Shown one piece after another: positions 44,705 through 52,637 of a DNA stretch of 64,000 bases. This DNA comes from J054 sp964613615. GTDB lineage: Bacteria; Pseudomonadota; Gammaproteobacteria; Steroidobacterales; GCA-2729495. Under the pieces are notes generated by a model. That model was not told the DNA's origin and ran no database searches. It saw only the letters and a program-made list of their open reading frames with translations. The DNA is taken from assembly GCA_964613615.1 (NCBI GenBank), contig CAZTIB010000129.1, positions 1 to 64,000 of the forward strand, in the 5' to 3' direction. The translations under genes and the position numbers were made by a program. How positions within the stretch are numbered: position 1 is the first letter of the stretch; each line of letters opens with the position of its first letter.

Positions 44705-44992
44705 ATGACCGTCTACGCCATCGCCCAGGGCACCATCACCGACCGCGAACAATTTAGCCGGTACCTGGAAAAGTCCGGGGCAACGCTGTCGGCTTACGGG
44801 ATTCGTCTGCTCGCCGTGGACGAGGCACCGATAGCCGTGGAAGGCGAGCTCGACCACCCGCGCACCGTGATCTTGTCCTGCGATTCAACAGAAGACTTCT
44901 ATCGCTGGTACGACTCACCGGAGTACCGGGCCGCGCGCAAGGAACGGGAAACCGCCAGCGTGGGCCGTTTCCTGCTGGTTAAGGGCTTGTAA
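44705..44992 (+). CDS. DUF1330 family protein
   Basis: A 95-aa protein of the DUF1330 family, a ferredoxin-like dimeric alpha-beta barrel fold of unknown function. The N-terminus VYAIAQGTITDREQFSRYL and DDSPEYRAAR-type segment (YDSPEYRAARKERE) are characteristic, as is a beta strand with TVILSCD. Normal length. No operon partner is obvious: the flanking DNA holds palindromic elements on both sides. Confidence 0.85.
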   Translation: MTVYAIAQGTITDREQFSRYLEKSGATLSAYGIRLLAVDEAPIAVEGELDHPRTVILSCDSTEDFYRWYDSPEYRAARKERETASVGRFLLVKGL

Positions 44993-45025
44993 ACCACCAA
45001 GGCGATTCGCCCCTGCTGCGTAACC

Positions 45026-45042
45026 GAATGTCCCCAGCTTTC
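45026..45042. repeat. Half copy of the palindrome family
   Basis: GAATGTCCCCAGCTTTC repeats exactly the right end and flank of the element at 44599-44645 (44636-44652). It indicates a local duplication or a partially deleted element. Confidence 0.6.
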
Positions 45043-45177
45043 AGGGCAGCATTCTTGCGACAGTCCGTTCAACCAAATCCCCGCGCCTCCCCAAGCCCTC
45101 CGCAATAAGTAAATCCCGCAGCCCCACCGCTGGTCATTACGCGCGTCTTCGGCCTCGCAGGCCCGTAAGCTGCAAAC

Positions 45178-45930
45178 ATGAACCGGACCGACTTCGAGCA
45201 CCCACGCGACAGCTACCCGGCGCAAATGCGCGAGTTCTACGCCACCATCAACGGCAACGATGCGGCCGAAGCGCCCCGCGAAACGGAGGGTGAGAACTGG
45301 TACTGCTACTCGCAGGTGTCCCGCGGCCCGGTGCTCGAGAAAGCCGGCTACTCGCTGATGCACATCGTCGACGGCGAGATCTACGGCAAACCGGGCAGCA
45401 TCAAGCTGTTCGAGACCTTGGCCTACCCGGCGAATCCGCGCGTACCGGGCCTGATCGTGCTGCTGAATACCAATGAGACGGAAGGCGCAGGCCGGTCCGT
45501 CGTCGTCTGCATCGATCTCGTGGTACAGACCGGCGCGCCGCACGCTGAAGCCCAGGCGCTGTTCACCGACGCGCTGCGGCCTGCCTACGAAGGGGCCGGC
45601 GGCAACTTTGCCGCGCGCTACAAGGCCGAGCCCGGCCGGATCCTGGCCGGCATTGCCGCGGAGTGCGGCATCATGGATTTCTTCCCAGCCGAGGACGAGC
45701 CGCCGCTGGATGCCCTGTTCAACGCCACGCTGTCGGCCTATCACGACGTGCTGGCGATGACCGGCGACGACCAGCCCACCGCTGCGGATTTCCAGACGAC
45801 CAACCGGCACCGCGCACGACTCGTCGAATGGCTGATGCTCGAAGACATCGGCATCCAGTTCGCGCGCAAGAGCGGCGTGCCCATGTCAGTGATCGAGGCC
45901 TACGGCTTCCCGCCGCAGGTCCGGTACTGA
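45178..45930 (+). CDS. Divergent coproporphyrinogen III oxidase (HemF)-like protein
   Basis: A 250-aa protein resembling HemF, the oxygen-dependent coproporphyrinogen III oxidase. SRGPVLEKAGYSLMHIVDGE corresponds to HemF GGVFEQAGVNFSHVHGE; FETLAYPANPRVPGLIVLLN to the [20 protein letters not shown] region; and near the end MSVIEAYGFPPQVRY to ESILMSMPPLVRWEY. The catalytic-region block WWFGGG-DLTP is not recognisable (CIDLVVQ remains) and the protein is about 50 aa shorter than HemF, so the activity may differ. It could be a modified oxidative decarboxylase or a non-catalytic relative. It stands alone; the true hemF of the genome is not in this window. Confidence 0.6.
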   Translation: MNRTDFEHPRDSYPAQMREFYATINGNDAAEAPRETEGENWYCYSQVSRGPVLEKAGYSLMHIVDGEIYGKPGSIKLFETLAYPANPRVPGLIVLLNTNETEGAGRSVVVCIDLVVQTGAPHAEAQALFTDALRPAYEGAGGNFAARYKAEPGRILAGIAAECGIMDFFPAEDEPPLDALFNATLSAYHDVLAMTGDDQPTAADFQTTNRHRARLVEWLMLEDIGIQFARKSGVPMSVIEAYGFPPQVRY

Positions 45931-45934
45931 GTGG

Positions 45935-45947
45935 GGTGTCAGACACC
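45935..45947. repeat. Short palindrome GGTGTCAGACACC
   Basis: A 13-bp palindrome 4 bp beyond the stop of the HemF-like gene. Similar sequences occur at 58337-58383 and 60641-60651, each next to a gene boundary. Confidence 0.5.
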
Positions 45948-46043
45948 ACTGATGATTTTCCATCGGCAGTTGGATATCGATCGACGCTTGGCGATGCCGG
46001 CGACGCGGTGATAGTTTTGGACCAGTAGCAGGGAGACGCCTTC

Positions 46044-47465
46044 GTGACAGTTTCCAGACGAGATTTCCTGGCGGGCTCCGCCGGTGGTGCCGCGACTTTC
46101 GCCATGGCCGGCTGCGGCCGTGAACCCGCAACCGACGTAATCGTGATCGGGGCCGGCCTCGCCGGCCTGCATGCTGCCCGGCTGCTGGAGAAACAGGGCG
46201 CGCGGGTGACGGTGCTGGAAGCCAGCAACCGGGTGGGCGGACGCGTGGAAACCCTGTTCGACGCAGAAGGCACCCCGGAAATGGGCGCGGCCGACGTGGG
46301 CACCGTCTATACCCGGATTCTCGCCACCGTCGAAGAGCTGGGCCTGCAGATCAAACCCTGGCCCGGCGGCATGCCGAGCTACTGGTTCCATTTCCAGGGC
46401 CAGGGCTTCACCGCCGACCAGTGGCCAGAGCTGGCCATCAATCCCTTCGAGGGCAAGCTGCGTAAAGTGAACCCGAGCGGGATAGCCCAGGCGTTCATGC
46501 CCCGGCCCAATCCGCTGCCGGACCTGGGTGCCTGGCTCCAGGCAGAGTTCGGCGAGTACGACGTACCCTACGGCCAATTCCTGGCCGAAAAGGGTGCTAA
46601 CGAAGACGCGCTGAAATACGCGCTGATTGGCCAGCAGTACGACAACCTCGACGAGCTGTCGACGCTGTGGATGCTGCGTGCCGGACGCTTCACGCTGACC
46701 TCAATGGAAACCGCGTTCGCCGAGGGCAAACCGATCCGCTATCTGGTCGACGGCGGCATGGGCCGCCTGACCAACGCGATGGCCGCATCGCTGGCCGGCG
46801 ACGTGCGACTGAACCACCGTGTGACAGCCATCGAACAGGGCCCGAGCGGGGTCAAGATCAGCTGCGACAATGGCGAGCAGTTGCGTGCGAGCATCGTTGT
46901 CTGCACCGCGCCTTTCACTATTGTGCGCAACATCGGGATCACCCCCGCGCTGCCGCCCTTGATGGCCGAGGCTATCCAGCAGATTCCGTACGGCCAGGCC
47001 ACCAGCGTGATCATGAACATCAGCGGCCGCTACTGGGAAGAAGACGGTTTGCCCGCCAACATGTGGACGGACCTGCCGATCGAGCGCGCATTCATCAACC
47101 CGTCTACCACCGGCGACGGCGAGCACCTGTGGGTGTTCACCACCGGCGCGGGTGACCTGGCCCGCCGCGGCCTGACGGATGACGAAATGGGCGAGTTTGT
47201 GATCAGCGAACTGAACCGGGTAAGACCCAGTACCGTTGGCCGGCTGGAGACCGTGGGCGTGCGCTCCTGGACCCGCGACCCGACCACGCTCGGGACCTAC
47301 GCCGCGCGCGCCCCCGGGCAGATCACGCGTTACGGCCGGCTGTTTTCCGAACCCGCCGGGCGCCTGTACTTCGCCGGCGAGCACACCGCGGAACTCAACC
47401 TCGGTATCGAAGGTGCAATGGAATCCGGCGAGAGCGCCGCGCGTACCGCCGTCGGGCAAATCTAA
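46044..47465 (+). CDS. Tat-exported flavin amine oxidase-like lipoprotein
   Basis: A FAD-dependent oxidoreductase of the amine oxidase / phytoene desaturase / protoporphyrinogen oxidase superfamily (473 aa). The dinucleotide fold is VIVIGAGLAGLHAARLLE (about residues 32-49), followed by ASNRVGGRVETLF. The C-terminal FAD motif is GRLYFAGEHTAELNLGIEGA. The N-terminus SRRDFLAGSAGGAATFAMAGC carries a twin-arginine motif and a lipobox-like AGC, so it is probably a Tat-exported lipoprotein. The substrate is unknown; the superfamily includes porphyrinogen oxidases. The start is GTG (46044). Confidence 0.85.
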   Translation: MTVSRRDFLAGSAGGAATFAMAGCGREPATDVIVIGAGLAGLHAARLLEKQGARVTVLEASNRVGGRVETLFDAEGTPEMGAADVGTVYTRILATVEELGLQIKPWPGGMPSYWFHFQGQGFTADQWPELAINPFEGKLRKVNPSGIAQAFMPRPNPLPDLGAWLQAEFGEYDVPYGQFLAEKGANEDALKYALIGQQYDNLDELSTLWMLRAGRFTLTSMETAFAEGKPIRYLVDGGMGRLTNAMAASLAGDVRLNHRVTAIEQGPSGVKISCDNGEQLRASIVVCTAPFTIVRNIGITPALPPLMAEAIQQIPYGQATSVIMNISGRYWEEDGLPANMWTDLPIERAFINPSTTGDGEHLWVFTTGAGDLARRGLTDDEMGEFVISELNRVRPSTVGRLETVGVRSWTRDPTTLGTYAARAPGQITRYGRLFSEPAGRLYFAGEHTAELNLGIEGAMESGESAARTAVGQI

Positions 47466-47514
47466 CCAATCATCCGCCTGCCAAATGACCGGACCCAGGC
47501 GTTGGCCGGGCTCT

Positions 47515-47542
47515 GGGGACATTCTGTCCGCAGAATGTCCCC
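47515..47542. repeat. 28-bp palindrome (GGGGACATTC family)
   Basis: GGGGACATTCTG (47515-47526) is the exact reverse complement of CAGAATGTCCCC (47531-47542), with TCCG between. It lies between the converging ends of the amine oxidase and cytochrome genes, so it may serve as a bidirectional hairpin. Confidence 0.88.
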
Positions 47543-47557
47543 GCAGTCTGGCGGCGC

Positions 47558-48043
47558 TTAGCCGTCGGCTGCGGCCGCGGCCGCCAGGAAGCTCGCGATT
47601 GCGGCCACATCCGCATCGCTCACGCTGTCCGGTAGCGGCAGGTGGGCAATCTCGCCCGTGCGCATCGACTGCATCGCCGCCTCGAGTTCAGCGATGTCGA
47701 AGCCGGCAAAGTTCTCTATCGAGTGACAGCTCAGGCAGGGCTGCGCTTTCTGTTCGCCGTTCCGGGCCGCGACCTGTTCGACAGCGGCCTCTTCGGCCAC
47801 CGCCCCGGCAATTTCCGCCGCGGCCTCCGCCATCTGTTCCGTGCCCGCGGCAGCCTCGGCCGCCAGCTCCGCTTCTGGGGCAGGCGCCGCGGGTGATTCG
47901 GTGGTTTCGGCAAGGGGCTGGGGCGCCATCGCGGGGGCCGCGCGCTGCTCGCCCGTCACCGTGTTACCACCATTCTCCCCGCAGGCCACGAGCGCACCGG
48001 CGAGCAGCAAACCACCGAGCAGCCGGAATAGAGCCTTGTTCAT
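47558..48043 (-). CDS. c-type cytochrome lipoprotein
   Basis: A 161-aa monoheme cytochrome c lipoprotein. The signal has lipobox LVAC (Cys21). An about 75-residue Ala/Glu/Pro-rich linker (AAEAAAGTEQMAEAAAEIAG) follows, then the heme domain with CLSCH (Cys103, Cys106, His107). The C-terminal helix DADVAAIASFLAAAA is typical. The long tether would place the heme away from the membrane. The third of three adjacent ATGs is preferred, with AGGGG upstream. It is followed on the same strand by no gene, and lies 50 bp downstream of the HemD-like gene, so the two may be co-transcribed. Confidence 0.82.
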   Translation of the reverse strand: MNKALFRLLGGLLLAGALVACGENGGNTVTGEQRAAPAMAPQPLAETTESPAAPAPEAELAAEAAAGTEQMAEAAAEIAGAVAEEAAVEQVAARNGEQKAQPCLSCHSIENFAGFDIAELEAAMQSMRTGEIAHLPLPDSVSDADVAAIASFLAAAAAADG

Positions 48044-48093
48044 CATCATCCCCTGGATATCTCTGGCTTGTGTACCGCGCTCCCGCAACGCGG

Positions 48094-49020
48094 TCAACGG
48101 CTACGGTAATAGTTTTCCATTGCGGCGACAAAACCCTCGAAGCGCGAGTAGTCCTCAGCCACCACGTCCACGCGCAGATTCCTCAGCTCCGCGCCGGCAG
48201 ACGTAATCGGCCCGAAGCAGGCGAGCACCGTTTTCTCGTTCAGCGCGGTGCGGTCGTCGCCCAGGTGCAGCAGCAGGCTCTCGATTTCGCCGCGGCTGGT
48301 AAAGGCGATCATGTCGATGTCGCCGGCCAGGAGGAGCTTTGTCCCGAGTTCGAGATCCGCGGTCTCCCGGGCGGTCACGTAAGCCGGCACGCGCTTCGTT
48401 TGCAGGCCGATGGCTTCAAGGTTCTCGATGAACTCCGGCACCACGCGTGGCTCTTCCATGCCGATCACGTCGGGCGCCGGCACCAGCACGGTACCGCTGC
48501 CGACGCCACGGCGCTCGAACTCCTTCACCATGCCGATCGGGCTCGGTGTCGGCGGCACCAAAACTGGCGTGATCCCGGCCTGCTTGAGCAGGCCTGCATC
48601 GTTGCCAATCGCGGCGGCCTTCAGGCCGGCCACGTCGCCGGGCGCCAGGCCCAGCGCTGCCATTCGATTCAGGTAAGCATCGATGCCGTTGCGGCTGGTG
48701 AAGGCAATCCAGTCGTACTTGTCGCGCTCGCGCAATACTTCGTCGAACACGCGGTAATCCGCCATCGGCTCGATGTAGATGGTCGGCATCCAGACCGGCC
48801 GCGCACCGTGCTCGATCAGCAGCCGGCCGAGCTTGCCCGCGTAGTTGCGCGGCGTGGTGTAGAGCACGGTCTTGCCGTACAGGGGCAGGTCGGTGCGGTA
48901 AATGAGAGAGGATTCGCGCTCAGGGCGCGCCTCTGCGTGCTCAGCGGCCAGGGACGGGCCCGCGCACACTGCAACAAGCAGCGGCGGCATCAGCAGGCAA
49001 AGGGCGAGCAAGCGACGCAT
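48094..49020 (-). CDS. Exported HemD-like (uroporphyrinogen III synthase fold) protein
   Basis: A 308-aa protein with the bilobal HemD fold pattern preceded by a signal peptide (LLALCLLMPPLLVAVCAGPSLAA). First lobe: WIAFTSRNGIDAYL (104-117). Second lobe: MIAFTSRGEIESLL (237-250) and ACFGPITSAGAEL (267-279), the features that define HemD. HemD normally works in the cytoplasm on hydroxymethylbilane; an exported homologue is unexpected. It may bind or ring-close a periplasmic tetrapyrrole, or have a new role. It is adjacent to the c-cytochrome gene (minus strand) and 94 bp from the TonB receptor stop. I rate the fold call as strong and the function as unknown. Confidence 0.75.
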   Translation of the reverse strand: MRRLLALCLLMPPLLVAVCAGPSLAAEHAEARPERESSLIYRTDLPLYGKTVLYTTPRNYAGKLGRLLIEHGARPVWMPTIYIEPMADYRVFDEVLRERDKYDWIAFTSRNGIDAYLNRMAALGLAPGDVAGLKAAAIGNDAGLLKQAGITPVLVPPTPSPIGMVKEFERRGVGSGTVLVPAPDVIGMEEPRVVPEFIENLEAIGLQTKRVPAYVTARETADLELGTKLLLAGDIDMIAFTSRGEIESLLLHLGDDRTALNEKTVLACFGPITSAGAELRNLRVDVVAEDYSRFEGFVAAMENYYRSR

Positions 49021-49061
49021 CAGCAGTCCTCAACCGAGTCCCAGGGGCGACCATGCTGAAC

Positions 49062-49090
49062 GAAAACGGCCGGGGCAGATGCCCCGGCCG
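49062..49090 (-). terminator. Rho-independent terminator after the TonB receptor
   Basis: A 10-bp perfect stem (CGGCCGGGGC, 49067-49076, with its complement at 49081-49090) and a 4-nt loop are followed on the minus strand by TTTTCG. It separates the TonB receptor transcript from the HemD-like gene. Confidence 0.85.
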
Positions 49091-49114
49091 CATTGTGCCA
49101 AGAATCGGCCGCGC

Positions 49115-51598
49115 CTACAGGTTGCCGCCAAACTTGTAGGTCACCGTCGCGCCAAACTGGCGTTGGCGGGGCAGTGTCAGGCCAAAGCCACGCGGAAATG
49201 TCGACGGACTCGAGTTCGTGCAAGTGGCAGCCGGATTCGTATCGAGGCACCCGGGTAACCGGCCGCGACTACTGTCAACGTAGCGGATGATATCCACGGC
49301 ATTCTGGTCGTTGGTCAGGTTCTTGCCCCACAGGGTCAGGGCCCACGGGCCCCAGGTGCCGCCAACCTGCGCCCGCAGCTCGCTGCGCTCGCCGGTCTCG
49401 ATCAAATTGTGCACCTGCGCGTACTTGGAGTCTTCCCAGGCATAATCAGCCGACACGAACCAGCTGCCCTCGCTGCCCCACGGGCGCTCGTAGCGGCTCG
49501 TAAACGAGAACATGTGCTCCGGTACGCGCGGGCTCTGGTTACCCGATACGTCGCCGAGCAACTGGTTCTCGGCCGGGCTGCCGTCACTGCCGAGCAGATC
49601 TGCCTGATCCTGGTTAATGTAATCCTTGATTTCCGAGTCGGCATAGGCGTAGTTGAAGCCCACAGTCAGGTAATCGCCGAAGAGCATCGAGCCCTCCATC
49701 TCCAAGCCCCACACCTCGGTTTCGCCGACGCTGTCGAGAAACGAGCTGGCGGTACCCGTATTGGGGTCCACCAGGTTCTGGGTCAGCTGCTGATCGTCGA
49801 TGTCGAAGTAATAGCCGGCGATGTTGAACAACGCCCGGCCGTCGAACCACAGGGACTTCAGCCCCAGTTCGTAGTTCCACGCTTCTTCTTCCTTCACGAA
49901 GCGCTTCGAGCTGTCCGGGTCACCACTCGGCAAGTTAGGAATGGAGCTGTTGATGTCCTGCGGCTTGGTGCCCTTGGACACGTTGACATAGGTGTTGATG
50001 TCGTCAGTCCAACTATAGGTCAGGGTGTAACGCGGCAGCCAGCTGGTTTCCTGGTCCTGAACGCGCAGTCGGGTCGAGTTATCGGACTGCACCCGGGTTA
50101 GGAGCTTGACTTCATCCGTGTTATAGCGGAGTTCGACCGTGCCGGTCAGATTTTCCAGCATGTCCCATTCCAGGCTGCCGAATACCGCTTTGTTCTCGAC
50201 CCGCTGGCGGTCCAGGCCGGCACCAAACTGATCGGCGCGGACGACGGCACCCGTCGTGTCGTCCGGGAATGCCCGCTCGTCGCTGTTTTCCTTGGTTTCG
50301 CCCCGGTAATAGTACAAACCGGCGGACCACCGCAGAGATTGATCTGCCGACGAACGCAGCCGGAATTCCTGCGACAGATCTTCCTGGGAATCGTCGTCGA
50401 TCTGGTTGAAGGTACCGCGCAGGAAACCTGGATTCGGCGCGGGGAAAGCCTCATAGCCACCGTAGGTGGAATCCAGACCCTGCTTGATCTCGTCGTCCAC
50501 GTAACCGGTCAGGCTTGAGAAGGTCGTCCCGTCCAGGATCCACCAGCCCAGGTCGTAGTCCACGGTCAACGCGAACAGCTTGCGGTCAATCTCAATGCCG
50601 GAGATGCCTGCCTGGTCCAGGATATCTGTGTTCAGCTGCACGGGGCCGTACTTTACAGCGTCACCGTCATAGTATTCACGAGCCCGCGGTGCGTCGAAGA
50701 CTCGCTCACAGCAGTTATTGAGCTTAACCTGCACGGCAGGATCCTGCGACGGATCATTGTTACGAGCCTGAACGAAGCGGGTTTGCAGATAGATCGGAAA
50801 ATGGTCGTCGTCCGTCTCCTGGTAGCCCAGTTTGGCGGTCACACTCAAGCGGTCGGTTGGATTCCAGAACAGTTTACCCGTGATGCTCTTGGTTTCTTCG
50901 CCGCCGATGTCGTCGCCGAGTTCGCTGCCCAGGGTATTTGCCGTATCGCCGATCTTGCGATTCGTATAATCGCCATCGTGGGTGTCGTAACCGACACCCG
51001 CGTAGAAGCCAAAGTTGTCGCCCAGCGGACCGCTGATCCAGCTCGACACGCGATATTCGTCATTCTCACCCGCCATTGCGGTCACGTCGCCTTCAAAGAC
51101 GTCCGACGGGCCACGGGTGATGTAGTTGATCGCGCCAGCGTAGGTGCCGCGACCAAACTGGGCGGACTGGGGCCCGCGCAATATCTCTACCCGTTCCAGG
51201 TTGAACAGCTCCGTTGACTGCGTGGTGCCGCCAACGTAGACCCCGTCGACAAAGGTCGCTACCGCTGACGCGTTGGCCGCGCCATTGACGATCGTCGTCA
51301 CACCGCGCATCGACGCCCGGTCAGAGCCAGGTTGCCGACCGAATGCCGAGTTGAAGGCCAGGCCCGGGGTAAACAGTGCCATCTCGTCGGTCGTCTGAAC
51401 GTTCAGGCGCTGCAGACCTTCCGAGCTAAACGCGCTAATGGAAATCGGCACGTCCTGGGGGTTCTCCTCGACTTTGCGCGCGGTGACGACAAGTTCTTCG
51501 TCGAACACCGTTTGCGCTTGGCTAAGGCCGGCGAAGGCCACGGCCGTAAGGCCGATAACGGCGCCGATAATCGTCTGCGAACGGCAGCTGGTCTGCAT
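49115..51598 (-). CDS. TonB-dependent outer-membrane receptor
   Basis: An 827-aa TonB-dependent receptor. The signal peptide (ends SQAQ) is followed by a TonB-box region (DEELVVTARK), the plug domain (QDVPISISAF, VFVDG-like FVDGVYVGG, VEILRGPQSAQFGRGTYAGA) and about 22 beta strands to the terminal TYKFGGNL. Length and features fit substrates such as siderophores, heme, vitamin B12 or complex organics; loops do not reveal which. The start is the ATG at 51598 with AAGGGGAACAG upstream. Its promoter lies beside a perfect palindrome and the divergent MarR-type gene, which suggests ligand-controlled expression. Confidence 0.95.
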   Translation of the reverse strand: MQTSCRSQTIIGAVIGLTAVAFAGLSQAQTVFDEELVVTARKVEENPQDVPISISAFSSEGLQRLNVQTTDEMALFTPGLAFNSAFGRQPGSDRASMRGVTTIVNGAANASAVATFVDGVYVGGTTQSTELFNLERVEILRGPQSAQFGRGTYAGAINYITRGPSDVFEGDVTAMAGENDEYRVSSWISGPLGDNFGFYAGVGYDTHDGDYTNRKIGDTANTLGSELGDDIGGEETKSITGKLFWNPTDRLSVTAKLGYQETDDDHFPIYLQTRFVQARNNDPSQDPAVQVKLNNCCERVFDAPRAREYYDGDAVKYGPVQLNTDILDQAGISGIEIDRKLFALTVDYDLGWWILDGTTFSSLTGYVDDEIKQGLDSTYGGYEAFPAPNPGFLRGTFNQIDDDSQEDLSQEFRLRSSADQSLRWSAGLYYYRGETKENSDERAFPDDTTGAVVRADQFGAGLDRQRVENKAVFGSLEWDMLENLTGTVELRYNTDEVKLLTRVQSDNSTRLRVQDQETSWLPRYTLTYSWTDDINTYVNVSKGTKPQDINSSIPNLPSGDPDSSKRFVKEEEAWNYELGLKSLWFDGRALFNIAGYYFDIDDQQLTQNLVDPNTGTASSFLDSVGETEVWGLEMEGSMLFGDYLTVGFNYAYADSEIKDYINQDQADLLGSDGSPAENQLLGDVSGNQSPRVPEHMFSFTSRYERPWGSEGSWFVSADYAWEDSKYAQVHNLIETGERSELRAQVGGTWGPWALTLWGKNLTNDQNAVDIIRYVDSSRGRLPGCLDTNPAATCTNSSPSTFPRGFGLTLPRQRQFGATVTYKFGGNL

Positions 51599-51692
51599 GT
51601 CTGTTCCCCTTGCTGGCTCAGCAATCGCGTGTTTCCGTCGTTTTTCTATCCGGCCCCCCGGCCGGACGGTCACGCTGTAGGCCTGAAAGTAG

Positions 51693-51720
51693 GCCAATTG
51701 ACAGGAACCTGTCAATTGGC
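51693..51720. promoter_or_regulatory. Perfect 13-2-13 palindrome, probable MarR operator
   Basis: GCCAATTGACAGG (51693-51705), spacer AA, and its exact complement CCTGTCAATTGGC (51708-51720). It lies in the 191-bp divergent region between the TonB receptor and the MarR-type regulator, about 95 bp upstream of the receptor start and 70 bp upstream of the regulator start. MarR proteins bind palindromes of this size and often repress themselves and their neighbour. The core TTGACA inside the arm on both strands could also be part of a -35 box. Confidence 0.75.
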
Positions 51721-51789
51721 GTTTTATGTGTCGGCCACGCGACATCGGCCGCGGGGCCCTTAACCCTGCAAGTAATGGGGGTTCACAGC

Positions 51790-52299
51790 ATGACAACAAC
51801 AAGCAACACCGGGGATTTGCCGGGCACGCCGCAACGCAGTAGGGCGACGGAGCAAGATCAGCTGGTCCAGGCCTTTCAGCGGCTGGTGGGCGAGGTATTC
51901 CGGCTGAACGGTGAGCTGCTGTCTACAGGCGAACGGCTCGGCAAGGATCTCGGCATGTCACCGGCGCGCTGGCAAACGCTGGCCACGATCCGCCGTGAAC
52001 AGATGACGGTGGCAGAGATCGCCCGGCGCCTGGGTCTCACCCGCCAGAGCGTGCAGCGCACCGTAAACCTGCTGCGGCGAGAAGGACTGGTAAAAACCGC
52101 GCCGAACCCGGGCCACCGACGATCTCACCTGGTTGGGCTCACGCGCGACGGTGAACGGGTCTGGGCACAGCTGCGCGAGCGCCAGGTACCCCTGACCGGG
52201 ATGTTTACCGACGGGCTCGGCATCACGGCGCAGGATCTCGACCGGCTCGCCGGGCAACTGCGCACCATTCGCAAAGCGGCCGAAGGCGTTGGCCACTGA
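51790..52299 (+). CDS. MarR-family transcriptional regulator
   Basis: A 169-aa winged-helix regulator. The DNA-binding part reads MTVAEIARRLGLTRQSVQRT then VNLLRREGLVKTAPNPGHRR (wing), followed by LTRDGERVWAQLRE, the usual MarR order. N- and C-terminal helices form the dimer. The ligand is unknown. It is transcribed divergently from the TonB receptor, with a palindrome between them, and probably controls both. The ATG at 51790 gives the normal family length. Confidence 0.9.
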   Translation: MTTTSNTGDLPGTPQRSRATEQDQLVQAFQRLVGEVFRLNGELLSTGERLGKDLGMSPARWQTLATIRREQMTVAEIARRLGLTRQSVQRTVNLLRREGLVKTAPNPGHRRSHLVGLTRDGERVWAQLRERQVPLTGMFTDGLGITAQDLDRLAGQLRTIRKAAEGVGH

Positions 52300-52307
52300 G
52301 GGCGAGC

Positions 52308-52637
52308 TCACTTCGACGCGCGTTCCCCCGCCTGGCGTTGCGCGGCGTCGATCTCCGCTTCCAGATCGGCAAAGATCCTTCGCACGTAGGTCTCGCGCCA
52401 CTCCCGACGCTCAGCGTCGACGGCTTCGCCAGGCGCGAAGGCTTCGATATCGGCGCTGGTCAGCGAGCCCTTCTCTGCCAGCAAGCGCTCGACCGTATCG
52501 AGGCGTTCACGCACTACCGCCAGTTCCGCCGCCAGGTTCATCACCACGCGCACCAGGCGTTCGGCGACGGGTTCGTCGGGACTGAAGGCGGGACGCGGCT
52601 CGCGGCTCGGGCGCTCGAAGTTGTCGCTGGCAGCCAT
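52308..52637 (-). CDS. Coiled-coil hypothetical protein
   Basis: A 109-aa, charged, helical protein (ERLVRVVMNLAAELAVVRER, DLEAEIDAAQRQAGERASK) with heptad-like leucines. Not recognised. Its ATG overlaps the TGA of the methyltransferase gene upstream by one base, so translation is coupled. It converges on the MarR gene with 8 bp between stops. Confidence 0.7.
   Translation of the reverse strand: MAASDNFERPSREPRPAFSPDEPVAERLVRVVMNLAAELAVVRERLDTVERLLAEKGSLTSADIEAFAPGEAVDAERREWRETYVRRIFADLEAEIDAAQRQAGERASK

Noticed and set aside
47236..49059. Long plus-strand ORF of about 600 codons
   Set aside because: It is antisense to the cytochrome lipoprotein and the HemD-like gene, both of which have motifs and signal peptides; the plus frame is Arg/Pro/Ser-rich with no domain.
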